Of a stretch of 20,064 bases of DNA, positions 13,358 to 20,064 are shown piece after piece. The translations under genes were made by a program, and so were the position numbers. This DNA comes from an uncultured Eubacteriales bacterium (GTDB lineage Bacteria > Bacillota > Clostridia > Oscillospirales > Acutalibacteraceae). The notes under the pieces are model-generated. The model did no database searches. It was not told the DNA's origin and was given only the letters and a program-made list of their open reading frames with translations. The DNA lies in the NCBI GenBank assembly GCA_934667845.1, contig CAKUMQ010000048.1, positions 1 to 20,064 on the forward strand. Reading direction: 5' to 3'. The first letter of the stretch is position 1, and the number at the start of each line of letters is the position of its first letter.

Positions 13358-14953
13358 ATGCGGAAACGGACGGCGGGAATCTATGCGCTGTTGCTTTTGC
13401 TGCTCAGTGGCGCGGTATGGCGGATCTATACGCTTGCCAGGGCGGGGGCGACCCCCGCATCGGAGCAGCAGGCACATATGACCGTTACGGTGGCACAGGG
13501 GCGTGCCGCGATCTACGACTGCAACCGGCAGAAGCTGGTCAACCGTGAGGTGGCGCTGTCCTCCTGTATTGCGCCGTTTCCCTCCACGCTGACCGCTCTT
13601 TCGCAAAAGCTGCCGGAAGCGCAGTGGAAGACGCTCAGCGAACGCCTTTCCCGCGGCAGACCGGTCACGGCGGTGCTGCCCGAGCTGTATACATCGGTGC
13701 GCGGGCTGTGGCAGTATATGGCGCCGGTGCGGTATACAAAGGGGCAGCTCGCCCCGCATCTGATCGGGTATCTGGACAGCGAAAATGCCCACGGCGTCAC
13801 CGGCATCGAGGAGGCGCTGGACAGCTATCTGACCGCGCATGAGGGACAGGTGAAGCTGACGTTTGACGTGGACGCCAACGGCAGGGTGCTGGAGGGCGTG
13901 GAGCCGGAGGTGGAAAACACCATGCGCTCGACGCAGGCGGGCGTTGTGCTGACTATCGACAGCCGCGTGCAGTATGCGGCGGAAACGGTGGCAGCCAAGC
14001 ATATGCAGCGGGGCGCCGTCGTGATCCTCGAGCCGAAAACGGGACGGGTGCGGGCCATGGTCAGCCTGCTCGCCTATGATCCCACCGACGTGGCGGCTTC
14101 GCTTGAGCAGCCGCATGCGCCGCTGCTCAACCGCGCCATACAGAATTATAACTGCGGGTCGGTGTTCAAGATCGTCACGGCGGCGGCTGCGCTGGAAAGC
14201 GGGCTTAAGCCGGAGCAGAGCTTTGTCTGCTCCGGCTCCGTGCTGATCGGCGACCGGCAGTTTGCCTGCCACAACCGGCTCGGCCACGGAACGCTGACCA
14301 TGAAAAATGCCTTTGCGCAGTCCTGCAACCCCTATTTTATTCAGCTGGCGCAGCAGGTCGGCGGACAGGCGCTGTACACGCAGGCGGCGGCGCTCGGCTT
14401 CGACAGCGCCGTACTGCTCGCCGACAATTACCAGACGGCGCGGGCGCTGCTGCCGGATACCGACGCGCTCAGCTCGCCGGGCGAGCTGTCGAATCTCGCC
14501 ATCGGTCAGGGCGGGCTTTTGGCGACGCCGGTGCATATCGCGCAGCTGGCGGCGGCGGTGTATAACGGCGGCGAATGGGTGCCCGCGACGGTCGTGCAGG
14601 GGTATACGGATGAAAACGGCGTGTATACGGAAAACGAGCCGACTGCCGCCATGCGGGCATTTTCGCCGCAGACCGCCGCGACGCTGCGGGAGTTTATGGA
14701 AAATGCCGTCCGCCACGGCACAGGCACCACGGCAAAGCCCGACACCGGGCTGGCGGGCGGCAAGACCGGCACGGCGGAGACCGGCTGGGTAGAGGACGGC
14801 GTCAAGGTGATCCAAAGCTGGTATGCCGGCTTTTTTGAGACCGGCGGCAGATCCTATGCCATCGCCGCGGTAGGCGAGGACAAAAACCGCACCGGCGTGC
14901 GTGCCGCCCCGCTGTTCAAGGCGCTGTGCGAGGCGCTGGCGGAGATCCCCTGA
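13358..14953 (+). CDS. Class B penicillin-binding protein (peptidoglycan transpeptidase)
   Basis: A 531-residue, single-pass membrane transpeptidase that cross-links peptidoglycan stems. It has one membrane segment at about 8-24 and a short pedestal, then the catalytic domain. The active-site motifs are S268-V-F-K (in CGSVFKIV), S322-C-N and K469-T-G (in GGKTGTAE). RGxAxYD-type sequence after the membrane segment (GRAAIYDCN) is characteristic of class B proteins. The protein is shorter than typical FtsI or SpoVD and has no PASTA domain. The nearest named types are PBP2/SpoVD-like; the subtype is uncertain. No clear promoter is seen just before it, and its ribosome site lies in the terminator stem, so it depends on read-through or an internal promoter of the preceding gene. 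Confidence 0.93.
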   Translation: MRKRTAGIYALLLLLLSGAVWRIYTLARAGATPASEQQAHMTVTVAQGRAAIYDCNRQKLVNREVALSSCIAPFPSTLTALSQKLPEAQWKTLSERLSRGRPVTAVLPELYTSVRGLWQYMAPVRYTKGQLAPHLIGYLDSENAHGVTGIEEALDSYLTAHEGQVKLTFDVDANGRVLEGVEPEVENTMRSTQAGVVLTIDSRVQYAAETVAAKHMQRGAVVILEPKTGRVRAMVSLLAYDPTDVAASLEQPHAPLLNRAIQNYNCGSVFKIVTAAAALESGLKPEQSFVCSGSVLIGDRQFACHNRLGHGTLTMKNAFAQSCNPYFIQLAQQVGGQALYTQAAALGFDSAVLLADNYQTARALLPDTDALSSPGELSNLAIGQGGLLATPVHIAQLAAAVYNGGEWVPATVVQGYTDENGVYTENEPTAAMRAFSPQTAATLREFMENAVRHGTGTTAKPDTGLAGGKTGTAETGWVEDGVKVIQSWYAGFFETGGRSYAIAAVGEDKNRTGVRAAPLFKALCEALAEIP

Positions 14954-15032
14954 CCGTTTCGGCGGGGGTACATAAGCCGCTTTTCGGCGGAAAATGCAAA
15001 CTTTTTGAAAATTTGCGGGCAAAAACGCGGTT
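14954..15032 (+). other. Gap between the penicillin-binding protein and pyrH promoters
   Basis: The 79 bases hold only weak stems: CCGC/GCGG around TTTTCG (14977-14990), and a GCAAA/TTTGC pair near 14996-15016 with an A/T-rich inner part. There is no G+C-rich stem with a T tract, so I do not call a terminator here. The next 68 bases contain the promoter and leader of pyrH. Confidence 0.4.
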
Positions 15033-15066
15033 TTGACTTGATACTTGGCGGCATATATAGTAAAAT
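15033..15066 (+). promoter_or_regulatory. Two overlapping promoter-like elements for pyrH
   Basis: TTGACT (15033-15038) and TATAGT (15056-15061) are 17 bases apart. TTGATA (15038-15043) and TAAAAT (15061-15066) are also 17 bases apart, shifted by five. Either could serve as a sigma-A promoter for pyrH and the following cluster. Transcription would begin near 15068-15075. Confidence 0.75.
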
Positions 15067-15100
15067 ATGACGTGAAAGTTTACCGGAGAGGAATGTGTAT

Positions 15101-15808
15101 ATGGAACCGAAATACAAACGGATCTTGTTGAAGCTCAGCGGCGAGGCCATGGCGGGTGAACAGGGCTTCGGCCTGGATTTTGATACGGTGCTCAGCGTCT
15201 GTGCCGCCGTAAAGGAGTGCGCGGATATGGGCGTGCAGGTCGCTGTTGTTGTAGGCGGCGGCAATTTCTGGCGCGGCCGCTCCAGCGGGAAAATGGACCG
15301 CACCCGTGCCGATCATATGGGCATGCTCGCGACGACCATCAACTCGCTCGGTCTTGCGGACGCGCTTGAACAGCTCGGCTGTGATGTGCGCGTGCAGACG
15401 GCGATCGCGATGAATCAGATTGCGGAACCGTATATCCGCAACCGCGCCGTGCGCCATCTGGAAAAGGGACGGGTCGTTATTTTCGGCTGCGGAACCGGCA
15501 ACCCCTTCTTCTCGACGGATACGGCTGCCGCTCTGCGCGCAGCGGAGATCGAGGCGGATATCATCTTCAAAGCCAGCATGGTGGACGGCGTCTACGATTC
15601 CGACCCGAAAAAGAACCCGAATGCGGTGAAATACGATGAGCTGACCTACATGCAGGTGCTCGAGCAGGATCTCAAGGTGATGGATTCCACGGCGGCGACG
15701 CTCTGCCGCGACAACCGTCTGCCGCTTCTCGTGTTTAATTTGAACGACCCGAAGAATATTGTCCGCGCGGTCTGCGGCGAAAATATCGGCACATTGGTCA
15801 GAGCATAA
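15101..15808 (+). CDS. pyrH: UMP kinase PyrH
   Basis: Cytosolic enzyme that converts UMP to UDP with ATP; the bacterial form belongs to the amino acid kinase fold. The 235-residue product has ILLKLSGEAMAG at the N-terminus, VVVGGGNFWRGRSS, the GCGTGNPFFSTDTAA segment and KASMVDGVYDSDPK, all hallmarks of the family. I chose ATG 15101 because GGAGAGG is nine bases upstream; an in-frame GTG at 15095 is too close to that site. The gene precedes frr with only 24 bases between, a common arrangement. In many bacteria rpsB and tsf come before pyrH, but here the neighbour is a penicillin-binding protein. Length and motifs are normal. Confidence 0.97.
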   Translation: MEPKYKRILLKLSGEAMAGEQGFGLDFDTVLSVCAAVKECADMGVQVAVVVGGGNFWRGRSSGKMDRTRADHMGMLATTINSLGLADALEQLGCDVRVQTAIAMNQIAEPYIRNRAVRHLEKGRVVIFGCGTGNPFFSTDTAAALRAAEIEADIIFKASMVDGVYDSDPKKNPNAVKYDELTYMQVLEQDLKVMDSTAATLCRDNRLPLLVFNLNDPKNIVRAVCGENIGTLVRA

Positions 15809-15832
15809 CAACAGAAAAAGGAGGCATTTCCC

Positions 15833-16387
15833 ATGGAACAGGTTTTCAAAACGGCTGAAGAAAAGATGAATAAATCGGTGAACGCGCTGCAAAACGAGTA
15901 TGCGGCGATCCGCGCCGGACGCGCGAATCCCGCCGTGCTCGACAAGGTGCAGGTGGAGTATTACGGCGCGCCGTCTCCGGTCAATCAGGTCGCCTCGGTC
16001 TCGGTTCCCGAGCCGCGCACGGTGCAGATCGTCCCCTGGGACAAGAGCCTGCTCAAAGCCATCGAAAAGGCGATTCTGGCTTCGGATATCGGCATTACGC
16101 CGCAAAACGACGGATCCTCTCTGCGGCTGAATTTCCCGCCGCTGACCGAGGAGCGCCGCCGCGAGCTGTGCAAGGGACTGTATAAATATGCCGAGGAGTG
16201 CAAGGTCGCGATCCGCTCCATCCGCCGCGATGCGATGGATAAGCTCAAGAATATGAAGAAGAAGAGCGAGATCACGGAGGATGATCTGAAAAACGCCGAA
16301 AAGCGGGCACAGGATCTGACGGATCGCTTCTGCAAAGAGGTGGACGGTATGGCGTCCCGCAAGGAAAAGGAGATCATGGAGATCTGA
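15833..16387 (+). CDS. frr: Ribosome recycling factor
   Basis: Splits the post-termination ribosome together with EF-G so that subunits can be reused. The 184-residue product is of normal length. IRAGRANPAVLDKVQVEYYG near residues 23-42 and RTVQIVPWDKSLLKAIEKAI are family-typical, and the long N- and C-terminal helices that build the tRNA-like three-helix bundle are evident from charged heptads. AAAAAGGAGG lies nine bases before the ATG. It follows pyrH closely and is in the usual pyrH-frr-uppS order. No anomaly is visible. Confidence 0.97.
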   Translation: MEQVFKTAEEKMNKSVNALQNEYAAIRAGRANPAVLDKVQVEYYGAPSPVNQVASVSVPEPRTVQIVPWDKSLLKAIEKAILASDIGITPQNDGSSLRLNFPPLTEERRRELCKGLYKYAEECKVAIRSIRRDAMDKLKNMKKKSEITEDDLKNAEKRAQDLTDRFCKEVDGMASRKEKEIMEI

Positions 16388-16433
16388 GAAACCGCCTTTG
16401 TGCGGGAGATCGGAAAAAGGACGGAGAAACGCT

Positions 16434-17168
16434 ATGCTGTGGTTCGGAAAGAAAAAACCGCTTCCGCCGGCGGTGCTGCCCCGCCATATCGGCATCATTA
16501 TGGACGGCAACGGCCGGTGGGCGAAAAAACGCGGGCTTCCGCGGCGTGCGGGTCACGCCGCCGGTGCGCGCACCTTTCGCTCAATCGCGAAATACTGTGA
16601 AAAGCGGGGGATCGCCTGCCTGACGGTATATGCGTTCTCCACCGAGAACTGGCGGCGTCCCGCCGACGAGGTCGAAGCGCTGATGGATCTGCTGCGGGAT
16701 TACCTCAAGGAGTCCCTTTCCGATTTCCGGCAGGAAAACATACAGGTGCATTTCATCGGCGACCGCAGGCCGCTGGCAGACGATCTGCAGCAGCTGATGG
16801 CGGAGGCGGAGGAAGCCACGGCGCACAAGACCGGCATGCAGCTGAACATTGCCGTCAACTACGGCGGGCGCGAGGAGATTGTTCACAGCCTCCGCGAGCT
16901 GGCGGGCGAGGTGGCGGCGGGGCGGCTTTCGCCGGATGAGCTGTCGGAAAAGCTCGTCGAGGCGCATCTGTACACGGCGGGGCAGCCGGAGCTGGATCTG
17001 ATCCTGCGCCCGAGCGGCGAATACCGGCTGTCGAATTTTCTGCTCTGGCAGTCCGCGTATGCGGAATATATTTTCATGGATGTGCTGTGGCCGGATTTCA
17101 CACCGGCGCATCTGGAACAGGCTTTGACGGAATATGCCGGCCGGCATCGGCGCTTCGGAGGTGTGTGA
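16434..17168 (+). CDS. uppS: Isoprenyl transferase (undecaprenyl diphosphate synthase)
   Basis: Condenses isopentenyl diphosphate onto farnesyl diphosphate in cis to give undecaprenyl diphosphate, the lipid carrier of cell-wall precursors. The product is about 244 residues. HIGIIMDGNGRWAKKRG places the metal-binding Asp at 24, AFSTENW is at 67-73, and LILRPSGEYRLSNFLLWQSAYAE near the C-terminus is the substrate site. The ATG at 16434 was chosen over an in-frame start 36 bases earlier because GGAG lies seven bases upstream and the N-terminus then has the normal length. It sits between frr and cdsA with a 46-base gap upstream and just two bases before cdsA begins. Confidence 0.96.
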   Translation: MLWFGKKKPLPPAVLPRHIGIIMDGNGRWAKKRGLPRRAGHAAGARTFRSIAKYCEKRGIACLTVYAFSTENWRRPADEVEALMDLLRDYLKESLSDFRQENIQVHFIGDRRPLADDLQQLMAEAEEATAHKTGMQLNIAVNYGGREEIVHSLRELAGEVAAGRLSPDELSEKLVEAHLYTAGQPELDLILRPSGEYRLSNFLLWQSAYAEYIFMDVLWPDFTPAHLEQALTEYAGRHRRFGGV

Positions 17169-17170
17169 CC

Positions 17171-17977
17171 ATGCGGACAAGAATTATCACGGCGGTGGTC
17201 GCTGCCGCGATCGGGCTGATTGTGCTGCTGCTTCTGCCGCCCGTGGTGACGTTTATCGCCGTGTCGCTTTTGGCGGGAATGGCGGTATACGAAATGACCG
17301 GTGCCATGAAGCTGCGCGATTTTCCGGAGCTGACCGTGCTGTGCGTGGTCATGGCGGTTTTGGTGCCGTTTTTCCCCGCTGTGCCGTTCCGGTTTGTCGG
17401 CGCGGCGCTGCTGCTCTACGGACTGCTGCTGACCGGCGTTATGCTCTACCGGCACGAACAGCTGACCGTGGTGCAGACGGTCTCCATGGGCTTTTTGACC
17501 CTGCTGATCGCTTGCGGCCTTTCCACGGTCGCCTATCTGCGGCGGTATGACCACGGTCTGCCCATGCAGTTTCTCACCCTGCTGATTCCGTGGCTGTCCG
17601 ATTCCGGCGCCTATTTCACCGGCGTGTTTTTCGGCAAACATAAGCTCTGCCCGAAGATCAGCCCGAAAAAGACCGTGGAGGGCTTTATCGGCGGCATCGT
17701 GACGTCTGTGGTGCTGTGCACGCTGATCGCCTGGATCTATGCACAGCTCGCGCATGCCGATGTGATTTTGTGGCGCGTGGCGCTGCTCACGCTGATCGGC
17801 GCGCCGGTCTCGGTGATGGGGGATCTGTTTGCTTCGCTGATCAAGCGGCAGCATGACGTGAAGGATTACGGGTGGATCCTGCCCGGACACGGCGGGATCA
17901 TGGATCGGTTTGACAGTGTGATCTTTGTGGCGCCGGTCATGGTGCTGTGGATCCAGTGGCTGCCGTTGGTCAGATGA
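17171..17977 (+). CDS. cdsA: Phosphatidate cytidylyltransferase
   Basis: Makes CDP-diacylglycerol from phosphatidate and CTP at the membrane, the entry to phospholipid synthesis. The 268-residue protein has several hydrophobic segments (first at about 5-40). The C-terminal signature SLIKRQHDVKDYGWILPGHGG...MDR starts at residue 222 and is complete. DSGAYFTGVFFGKHKLCP and SPKKTVEGFIGG precede it. GGAGGT before the ATG at 17171 fixes the start; an in-frame ATG at 17087 would overlap uppS by 82 bases. The uppS stop is two bases upstream, and dxr starts ten bases after the end, so all are probably one transcript. Confidence 0.96.
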   Translation: MRTRIITAVVAAAIGLIVLLLLPPVVTFIAVSLLAGMAVYEMTGAMKLRDFPELTVLCVVMAVLVPFFPAVPFRFVGAALLLYGLLLTGVMLYRHEQLTVVQTVSMGFLTLLIACGLSTVAYLRRYDHGLPMQFLTLLIPWLSDSGAYFTGVFFGKHKLCPKISPKKTVEGFIGGIVTSVVLCTLIAWIYAQLAHADVILWRVALLTLIGAPVSVMGDLFASLIKRQHDVKDYGWILPGHGGIMDRFDSVIFVAPVMVLWIQWLPLVR

Positions 17978-17987
17978 GGTGAAGCGG

Positions 17988-19151
17988 ATGGATCGAACCG
18001 GAAAGCGGCTTGTAATACTCGGCTCGACCGGCTCTATCGGCGTGCAGGCTCTGGAGGTGGCGCGGCTGCTCGGGCTTCCGATCACGGCGCTGTCTGCCAA
18101 CCGGCAGGTCGACCGCATAGAGGAGCAGGCGCGGGAATTTCACCCGAGTGCGGTCGCCATGGCGGATGAAGCGGCAGCGCGTGAGCTGCGCCTGCGGCTG
18201 GCAGACACGGATATTGCCGTGCTGTCGGGGCAGGAGGGCGTGTGCGAGATCGCCGCGCGTCAGGACGCAGACATGGTGCTGACGGCGGTGGTCGGCATGG
18301 CGGGGCTTTTGCCGACGCTGACCGCCATTGAGGCGGGTCATGATATTGCTCTGGCCAATAAGGAAACGCTGGTGGCGGGCGGTGCTCTGGTGACCGAAGC
18401 GGCAAAACGCAGGGGCGTGCGGCTGCTTCCGGTGGACAGCGAGCATTCCGCCATCTTTCAGTGTTTGCAGGGCGCGCCGCCGCACGAGGGCGCCGAGCGC
18501 CTGATCCTGACAGCGTCCGGCGGCCCTTTTTTCGGAAAGACGAAACAGGAGCTTGAACAGGTCACGGTTGAACAGGCGCTGCGCCACCCGAACTGGAGCA
18601 TGGGCGCCAAGATCACGATAGATTCCGCCACCATGATGAACAAGGGCCTTGAGCTGATCGAGGCAAGCTGGCTATTTTCCATGCCGCCCGACAGGATCGA
18701 CGTGGTCGTGCATCGCGAGAGCGTGGTTCATTCGCTGGTGGCGTATCGCGATCATTCGGTCATTGCCCAGATGGGTGTGCCGGATATGCGGATCCCGATT
18801 CAATATGCGCTGACCTATCCCGAGCGGCTGCCGTCCGCAGTGCCGGCGCTGGATCTTGCGGCTTTCGGCAGGCTGACCTTTTTTGCACCGGACGAGGAGA
18901 CATTTCCTGCTATTGCGCTTTGCCGGCGGGCGATGGCGGCGGGAGGAACCTGTCCCGCGGCGCTCAACGGCGCCAACGAGCGGGCGGTTGCGCTTTTTCT
19001 TGACAAGCGCATTGCCTTTACGGATATTACCCGTCTGGTTGCCGCCGTCGCCGAAAGGGAGTGGCCGGTATGCCGCAGTATTGACGACGTTTTGGCTGCC
19101 GATGCGAAAGCGCGCCGGCTGGTTGAGGCGGAATGTGAGAAAATGAGGTGA
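17988..19151 (+). CDS. dxr: 1-deoxy-D-xylulose 5-phosphate reductoisomerase
   Basis: The second enzyme of the MEP pathway; it rearranges and reduces deoxyxylulose phosphate to methylerythritol phosphate using NADPH and a metal ion. The 387-residue product has GSTGSIG at 12-18 for NADPH, ALANKETLVAGG, the metal/active-site stretch VDSEHSAIFQ, TASGGPFF, and HPNWSMGAKITIDSATMMNKG followed by EASWLF. Length is normal. The ATG at 17988 has GAGGTG six bases upstream. The product feeds the isoprenoid used by uppS three genes earlier, which explains the grouping. The stop is followed by the protease gene within a few bases. Confidence 0.97.
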   Translation: MDRTGKRLVILGSTGSIGVQALEVARLLGLPITALSANRQVDRIEEQAREFHPSAVAMADEAAARELRLRLADTDIAVLSGQEGVCEIAARQDADMVLTAVVGMAGLLPTLTAIEAGHDIALANKETLVAGGALVTEAAKRRGVRLLPVDSEHSAIFQCLQGAPPHEGAERLILTASGGPFFGKTKQELEQVTVEQALRHPNWSMGAKITIDSATMMNKGLELIEASWLFSMPPDRIDVVVHRESVVHSLVAYRDHSVIAQMGVPDMRIPIQYALTYPERLPSAVPALDLAAFGRLTFFAPDEETFPAIALCRRAMAAGGTCPAALNGANERAVALFLDKRIAFTDITRLVAAVAEREWPVCRSIDDVLAADAKARRLVEAECEKMR

Positions 19152-19161
19152 GCCTTTGTCG

Positions 19162-20064
19162 ATGTATATGGCACAGTGGGCATCGGTGATGTCCGTACTG
19201 ACCGGACAGGTGCTGCCGGCGGCGCTGAAGATCATTGCGGCGCTGATCGTGTTCGGTATCATCATCCTGATCCATGAGTTCGGTCATTTCATCGTGGCAA
19301 AATGCTGCAAGGTCAGGGTCAACGAATTTGCCATCGGTATGGGACCGCGTTTGCTCAAATGGGGCAGGGGCGAGACCACCTATTCCCTCCGTATTATCCC
19401 GATGGGCGGTTTCTGCGCCATGGAGGGCGAGGACGAAGGGGCACCGACACCGAGCGCGCTCGGTGGTAATGCCGACCGCGAAAATGCTGGGCCTGCGCCG
19501 CTGCCGCCGGTAGAGGGGCAGACTGCGGAATCCGCGGAAAATGCGGCGATTTTGCCCGAAATACCCGCAGAGGACAGTGCGGCGGATGCCGATGCTGAGC
19601 TGGCTGCGGCAGCCGAACCGGCGGCGGATACGTCGCGCTCCTTTGCCCACAAAAAGGTGTGGCAGCGGATACTGATTGTCGTTGCGGGTGCCTTTATGAA
19701 CCTTGTGCTGGGCTTCCTTTTGCTGCTCGGCTACAACCTTTTTTGCACCTCCGGCGAGTATGTGCTGGCGTTTTTGAGCTGCACGCAGACGATCCACTCC
19801 ATCGACAGCTCCTTTGAGACCGAGCTGCAGCCCGGCGACACGATCCTGCGGATGGACGGCGAGCGGCTGTATTCCTATATGGATTTTGTGACGTTTTTGC
19901 AGACCGACGAGGACGGCAAGTTTGACATTGAGGTGCGCCGCCCGACAGAGGACGGCAAAAGCGAAACGCTGACGCTGAAGGATGTCGATTTTCACCTGAC
20001 GGTAGACGAAAAGACCGGGCTGCGGTATTTAAATTACAAGATGAATTTCACGACCTATCACCCG
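19162..20064 (+). CDS. rseP: Site-2 protease (RseP/RasP-like), partial at the window end, with an internal insertion
   Basis: A membrane zinc metalloprotease of family M50 that cleaves proteins within or near the membrane. HEFGH, with the zinc-binding His pair and catalytic Glu, is at residues 38-42 (counted from ATG 19162) inside the first membrane segment. PMGGFCAMEGEDE follows, and FAHKKVWQRILIVVAGAFMNLVLGF begins the second membrane part. A PDZ-like region starts near 19790 (PGDTILRMDGERL). Between GEDE and SFAHKK is an Ala/Glu/Pro-rich insert of about 64 residues (19438-19630), where relatives usually have a short acidic loop. The start may be TTG 19156, which has GAGGTG five bases upstream, or ATG 19162, which has it 11 bases away. 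The C-terminal part, with the LDG motif, lies outside the window. Confidence 0.93.
   Translation, partial: MYMAQWASVMSVLTGQVLPAALKIIAALIVFGIIILIHEFGHFIVAKCCKVRVNEFAIGMGPRLLKWGRGETTYSLRIIPMGGFCAMEGEDEGAPTPSALGGNADRENAGPAPLPPVEGQTAESAENAAILPEIPAEDSAADADAELAAAAEPAADTSRSFAHKKVWQRILIVVAGAFMNLVLGFLLLLGYNLFCTSGEYVLAFLSCTQTIHSIDSSFETELQPGDTILRMDGERLYSYMDFVTFLQTDEDGKFDIEVRRPTEDGKSETLTLKDVDFHLTVDEKTGLRYLNYKMNFTTYHP

Noticed and set aside
14954..15016. Terminator after the penicillin-binding protein
   Set aside because: The stems are only four or five base pairs and no T tract follows a GC-rich stem.
13289..15022. Long minus-strand open frame opposite the penicillin-binding protein
   Set aside because: Its protein is Arg/His-rich without recognisable motifs, whereas the + strand has all three transpeptidase motifs in order.
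17087..17170. Upstream in-frame start for cdsA
   Set aside because: It overlaps the conserved end of uppS, and GGAGGT with proper spacing precedes the ATG at 17171.

Overview
The window looks like chromosomal DNA of a fairly GC-rich Gram-positive Clostridia member, most likely of the Oscillospirales/Ruminococcaceae type. This is inference from gene content and style, not a database match. Supporting signs are type II signal peptides with no outer-membrane genes, thyX in place of thyA, the mltG-U32 peptidase order typical of Firmicutes, strong GGAGG-type ribosome sites, and lipoproteins with a DNWQEYFE motif. Every gene I accept lies on the + strand.

Region 1 (1-5600) opens with the 3' part of a tRNA-Ala(GGC) and its terminator. 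A tandem array of seven lipoprotein genes follows (192-5529). Six share an S/A-rich linker or a DNWQEYFE motif followed by divergent C-terminal domains in three classes, in the order A, B, X, B, A, C, C. The 5' part of the genes (leader, signal peptide, linker) is almost identical between copies at DNA level, while the 3' parts are divergent and more AT-rich. The third gene joins the shared signal peptide to an unrelated domain. This mosaic, with hybrid leaders, repeated intergenic hairpins, a slippage-prone linker repeat and a decayed motif fragment, is the most unusual part of the window. No function is known from the sequence.

Region 2 (5656-13357) starts at a clear sigma-A-type promoter. 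It holds nine closely spaced or overlapping genes: thyX, a thymidylate-kinase-like gene, a DUF2156 protein, a GNAT acetyltransferase, a DJ-1/PfpI protein, 5-formyltetrahydrofolate cyclo-ligase, mltG, a U32-family (TrhP-like) tRNA-hydroxylation protein and a small unknown protein. dTMP synthesis and folate recycling fit together, and mltG serves cell-wall synthesis. The run ends in a strong hairpin with a T tract that also contains the ribosome-binding site of the next gene.

Region 3 (13358-14953) is a compact class B penicillin-binding protein.

Region 4 (15033-20064) starts at two overlapping promoter-like elements and carries the conserved cluster pyrH, frr, uppS, cdsA, dxr and a site-2-protease (rseP-like) gene cut by the window end. 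It covers UMP phosphorylation, ribosome recycling, undecaprenyl and CDP-diacylglycerol synthesis, the MEP isoprenoid pathway and intramembrane proteolysis. The protease carries an unusual Ala/Glu-rich insertion of about 64 residues.
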